The translations under genes and the position numbers were made by a program. Below the pieces are notes generated by a model, which worked only from the letters and a program-made list of their open reading frames with translations, was not told where the DNA came from and did not search any database. A DNA stretch of 64,000 nt, from contig OZ251227.1 of the NCBI GenBank assembly GCA_965240325.2, forward strand, positions 3,162,001 to 3,226,000, given 5' to 3'. The stretch comes from Rebecca billardiae RCC1528. Taxonomy: Eukaryota; Haptophyta. Positions within the stretch are counted from its first letter, which is position 1. Each line of letters opens with the position of its first letter. Of this stretch, positions 60,591 through 64,000 are shown piece by piece.

Positions 60591-61852
60591 GTGGCGGTGT
60601 CTTTGTGCAGTGTTGGATGGCGTCATCACGCCATACCAAGCGTGCACGTTAAAACATAGTAAACTGTAGTTTACTAAGGGCACGTTAAAACATGGCCAGC
60701 ACCGTGTCCGTGTCCGTAAAGGTCCTTCGGTGAGAGACTCATAGGGAAGTTGACAGCCCTACCTGACCGGGTTAACGGTGCCGGGTGCCCTTGCCGTCCT
60801 GACGACGACGCAGCTGTGATGCTGCTGCTCAGGCCCGGCTCCCCCCGGTCACACGCCTGGCCATCACCACGGGTCGTACACACGACGGCGTCGAGACGAC
60901 GCTGGCTGTGACCAGCTGCGGCAGCTGCGATGATCGCGGCCGCCGCGGTGCCACAACGTCCGGAGCAGTGGCTGTGCTGCTGGCGCGCTTCCGCTGTCGC
61001 TTGGCGGCGCTCATCACTTGGTTGGGGCTCTTCATGTCTTGCTGCAGCCCGCGTTTGTGCGCACCACTCCGAAGGCTCTTCATGCCGGCCAGCTTGTGCA
61101 CCGAGCAACGGCTTGCGCGCGCGTCGCCCGCCATGCCGAACGAAGGCCACTTGGTGCAGCCCGTGTGATCGCACTTGGGGTGCTTCAGGTCGACCATGCC
61201 AGCCAGCTTGTGCGCAGCGCACCGGCTGGCGCACGCGTCGCCCGGCATGCCGAATGAAGGCCACTTGGTGCAGCCCGTGTGATCGCACTTGGGGCTCTTC
61301 AGGTCGACCATGCCGACCAGCTTGTGCGCAGCGCACCGGCTGGCGCGCGCGTCGCCCGGCATGCCGTAGGAAGGCCGCGTGGTGCAGCCCGTGTGATCGC
61401 ACTTGGGGCTCTTCAGGTCGACCATGCCGACCAGCTTGTGCGCAGCGCACCGGCTGGCACGCGCGTCGCCCGGCATGCCGTAGGAAGGCTGCGTGGTGCA
61501 GCCCGTGTGATCGCACTTGCGGCTCTTCACGTCGACCATGCCGGCCAGCTTGTGCGCAGCGCACCGGCTCGCGCGCGCGTCGCCCGGTATGCCGAAGTGA
61601 GGCCGCGTGGTGCAGCCCGTGTGATCGCACTTGCGGCTCTTCAGGCCGACCATGCCGGCCAGCTTGGCTGGGAAGGCGACCACGACCCTGGCCGCGCCCG
61701 CCGTCGCGCGCGCCTCGAGTTGACGGAGCACCCACGCCGACGCCTTTCAGACTCGAACGTCACTTCCCTGTACAGTTTACTATGATTTAACGTGCACACT
61801 TGGTTTAAGGCGTGATTTTAACGCCATCCAACACTGCACAAAGACACCGCCA
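60591..61852. repeat. Inverted repeats of about 80 bp bracketing EsV-1-7 copy C
   Basis: Sequence 60591-60668, beginning GTGGCGGTGTCTTTG and ending AAACTGTA, recurs inverted at 61771-61852 with small insertions. Each arm abuts the 5' end of a duplicated unit. The inner ends contain a TAGTAAACTG block. Confidence 0.85.
60829..61731 (-). CDS. EsV-1-7 repeat protein, copy C (five repeats)
   Basis: Duplicate of copy B with five repeats of the same 38-residue EsV-1-7 module, differing in the variable positions after the second Cys (TTRPHFGI, TTQPSYGM, TTRPSYGM and TKWPSFGM twice). The fifth repeat has AGDARASR in place of PGDARASR and CSVH in place of CAAH, while metal-type Cys/His are all kept. 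The basic tail is conserved. As in B, there is no upstream ATG in frame; the first is at 61653. Five versus six units is exactly one 114-bp repeat less. Probably nuclear; function not known. Confidence 0.82.
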   Translation of the reverse strand: MLRQLEARATAGAARVVVAFPAKLAGMVGLKSRKCDHTGCTTRPHFGIPGDARASRCAAHKLAGMVDVKSRKCDHTGCTTQPSYGMPGDARASRCAAHKLVGMVDLKSPKCDHTGCTTRPSYGMPGDARASRCAAHKLVGMVDLKSPKCDHTGCTKWPSFGMPGDACASRCAAHKLAGMVDLKHPKCDHTGCTKWPSFGMAGDARASRCSVHKLAGMKSLRSGAHKRGLQQDMKSPNQVMSAAKRQRKRASSTATAPDVVAPRRPRSSQLPQLVTASVVSTPSCVRPVVMARRVTGGSRA

Positions 61853-61967
61853 CAAAACAGACCGGCGCAGGCAGGTGAGTGGTACTGTCGCCTGCCTGAG
61901 CTGTGTGCGTCTCTTATTCTTAGTAAACTGTGGCTAGGCTGTCCGACTCTACACTGCTGTGTAGAGG

Positions 61968-63930
61968 CTGCCGAAAGTCTGCTCTAGCGGGACCCCCGCG
62001 CACTGGGGTCGTTCCGGGCGCGAGCTCGGCGGGGACGTGGCGAGCGGGTCGGCGCGCGCCGTGGGCTGGGTGTGCGATTTTACCAACGTATCGGTCGACC
62101 TGACCCTCCCCGTCGCGCCGCTCTTGCCCTCGTGGCCTCTCTTCCCCCCAACACGGGTGCGCGCAGCCGCTTGAACAGCCTGGCTGCAGGTCGTTCACAG
62201 ACGGCAGGCCGCGTGCAACCTGCGCGGGTGAAGAGGGGTGGCTTGTTGCGTGGTTACGCGGCTGACGCCCGTGTGTGGCCTTGCGAGCCTTTGTGTGCGA
62301 GGTTACTTGCCCACATCTGCTCTCGCGTGTCATGCGCGCGTGCAACGAACACTATGCCGTATGCGACCCGCCTTGCAGCAGCCGAGGCCACTGCCACTGG
62401 CTTTCCACGTCGCGCGCGAGATCGTCGACATTCTGACGGGCTCGCATCCATGCGAGTGCAAGTGCGCGCGCTGCGTTACGTTCCTCCCGTCCACTGGAGG
62501 TGTGCACTGTGAAGCGGAGTCCAGCAGCCAAAACGACATGGGCATCTGACTCGTCATTCGTGTCAACCTGTGACGACGGGCATCGCGCCAGGCTGAGAGG
62601 CCAGTGCCCAGGATAGCTCGGGTGATGGGGCACCGCACGTCTGATCATCGGATGGCAGATGAAGTCAGCAACGTACTAGATCAAGCGTCGGCTTGTCCAC
62701 GTCGCCGGCGCGGTGTGCGCACTCTCCTGCTGCCGCTGCTGCACTACAGCGCTACTGTACTCTGACAATTCTAGGATTTAAAGACACATCAGGTATGAGG
62801 ACGCCGCAGCTCTCCTGATTCGTCTGTCGAAGTACTGATTGGAGGCGGAGGATGTGAGCGCGTTAGCCGCGGATGAGGGAGTCGTCGCCGATGCTGATCA
62901 CTGAGATGCCGCGCGCTGTGACTTGCAGTCGTCGGTCGTCACGCCGTTGCCGCCGTCGGACGGTCGGTCCCGGCTGACGAGTGACGGTCCGAGTTGATGC
63001 AGTAAGCTAGTGAGAGTAGTCTGCGTGGATGCTCACGCCAGCCGCCGGTGCGGTCGGGGATGGCGCTCACCCTAGCCGTGTGGGAGGTAGTCGGCCTGGC
63101 CGGCGGGCGGGGTTGCTCAATATTCGTTTCTTTTAATATTTTATTCATCGCCGTGGATTTAATTTTAAACCCGGCCACGCTAACGACATGACCTTGTGGC
63201 GCGTTGCGTCGGAGAACGGGACGGCAGCCTGCCCGCTCGGAGCGTGCTTGTACGCCACAAGCATGCGGGCGACGATGCTTGATGATTCCCACTCTCGCAC
63301 CGGAGCTGTGAGTCTGTGTAACACAGTGACGCGGGAGCCGAGGGTGACTCGACGGGCAACTTCAGGAATGCACCTGCCAGAAGCACTGCCTTCAATATCA
63401 AGCACGCAGATGGCAAAGACGAAGGCCACAAGCATGCGACAGAACATGTCAACGATATGGCGTCACCGTCTTAGTGCCTGCAGTGGCCCCACGCTGGCCC
63501 AGCTGGCAGCAGGTGGACAAGCGCAAGCGCAGCGGAGATCCGATGGTGTACGTTACACGCGCGCATGACACGCGAGAGCGGATGTGGGCAAGTAATCTCG
63601 CACACAAAGGCTCGCAAGGCCACATATGAGCGTCAGCCACGCAACCACGCAACAAGCCACCCCTCTTCACCCGCGCAGGTTGCACGCGGCCCGCCGTCTG
63701 TGAACGACCTGCAGCCAGGCTGTTCAAGCGGCTGCGCGCACCCGTGTTGGGGGGAAGAGAGGCCACGAGGGCAAGAGCGGCGCGACGGGGAGGGTCAGGT
63801 CGACCGATACGTTGGTAAAATCGAGCACCCAGCCCGCGGCGCGCACCGACCCGCTCGCCACGTCCCCGCCGAGCTCGCGCCCAGTGCAGCCCCAGTGCGC
63901 GGGGGTCCCGCTAGAGCAGACTTTCGGCAG
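61968..63930. mobile_element. Element with long inverted terminal arms (about 385 bp each)
   Basis: The left arm 61968-62353, starting CTGCCGAAAGTCTGCTC, is matched in inverse orientation by 63543-63930, ending GAGCAGACTTTCGGCAG. Identity is high with scattered changes. The 1.19 kb between the arms (62354-63542) has lower GC and no recognisable coding sequence. The two sides do not show an obvious target duplication (left AGAGG, right GCCCC). It may be a fold-back or MITE-type transposon or a palindromic duplication. Confidence 0.8.
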
Positions 63931-64000
63931 GCCCCCCGTAGCCAGCGGCGGAGGGGGGCCGGACAGGCTATCCCCTTACCGCAGGTTGCTTCTATACGAA

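Larger units (their letters stand above)
59498..61774. repeat. Tandem segmental duplication carrying EsV-1-7 copies B and C
   Basis: Units 59498-60591 and 60797-61774 are nearly identical from a shared start (CCTGACGACGACGCA) to a shared end (CACTTCCCTGTAC). They differ mainly by one missing 114-bp repeat unit in the second copy, which explains the 116-bp length difference. Confidence 0.88.

Noticed and set aside
59528-61731. 114-bp repeats that could look like a CRISPR-type array.
   Set aside because: Units are contiguous without spacers, stay in frame and encode the conserved Cys/His module, so they are protein repeats.
63676-63690. CAGGTTGCACG in the right arm of the palindromic element as a further TIR end.
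   Set aside because: Only eleven bases agree with the element end and the following TGTTACATT block is missing.
61968-63930. A target duplication around the long-armed element.
   Set aside because: Flanks AGAGG and GCCCC do not match at any small offset that I could see.
1-64000. tRNA, rRNA or riboswitch genes.
   Set aside because: No cloverleaf with a conserved T-loop, no rRNA core sequence and no known riboswitch fold was seen by eye. A covariance-model search would be needed to be sure.

Overview
This is nuclear DNA of a eukaryotic microalga-like protist. Coding regions are extremely GC-rich, and Ala, Arg and Gly runs are common. Spliceosomal introns are short, most start GTGCGC and end GCGCAG, and one uses a GC-AG pair. 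Ankyrin/MYND proteins and EsV-1-7 repeat proteins are present. The mix suggests a marine alga with secondary plastids. A haptophyte fits the GC donor and the MYND/ankyrin content, and a pelagophyte is possible, but nothing here fixes the species. No rRNA, tRNA, CRISPR array or virus genome was recognised.

Layout, left to right: a fascin-like plus ISG12-like membrane protein (-); an arginase/agmatinase-family ureohydrolase (-) head-to-head with an SLC25 carrier (+); a TKL-like pseudokinase (+); an ankyrin-MYND protein (-); an OTU protease (-) head-to-head with a 2055-residue Armadillo/IQ protein (+); a 1.69 kb TIR element; a RING-MYND membrane protein (-); a fold-back inverted repeat; a JmjC-PhyH fusion (-) head-to-head with a GT25 glycosyltransferase (+); an MFS transporter (-); Ran GTPase (-) head-to-head with a roughly 4600-residue protein carrying Sfi1-like repeats (+); a DEAD-box helicase (+); a 123-bp MITE; an M48-like pseudoprotease (-) head-to-head with a sulfotransferase (+); a Yvh1/DUSP12-like protein without a recognisable phosphatase site (-) head-to-head with CPSF30 (+); a second 1.69 kb TIR element; and three EsV-1-7 repeat genes (-) followed by a 2 kb element with long inverted arms.

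Six of the gene junctions are divergent pairs with spacers of about 80-390 bp, so shared promoters are likely. The first 56 kb is mainly housekeeping (Ran, CPSF30, Yvh1, DEAD-box helicase, SLC25) with two giant, probably cytoskeletal proteins. The last 8 kb is dynamic: a segmental duplication, a frameshifted copy, nested inverted repeats and a transposon. Three proteins look like enzyme folds that have lost their catalytic motif. The best leads are the two non-autonomous elements with exact 4-bp target duplications and different interiors, the MITE with an exact 9-bp duplication, and the EsV-1-7 array.
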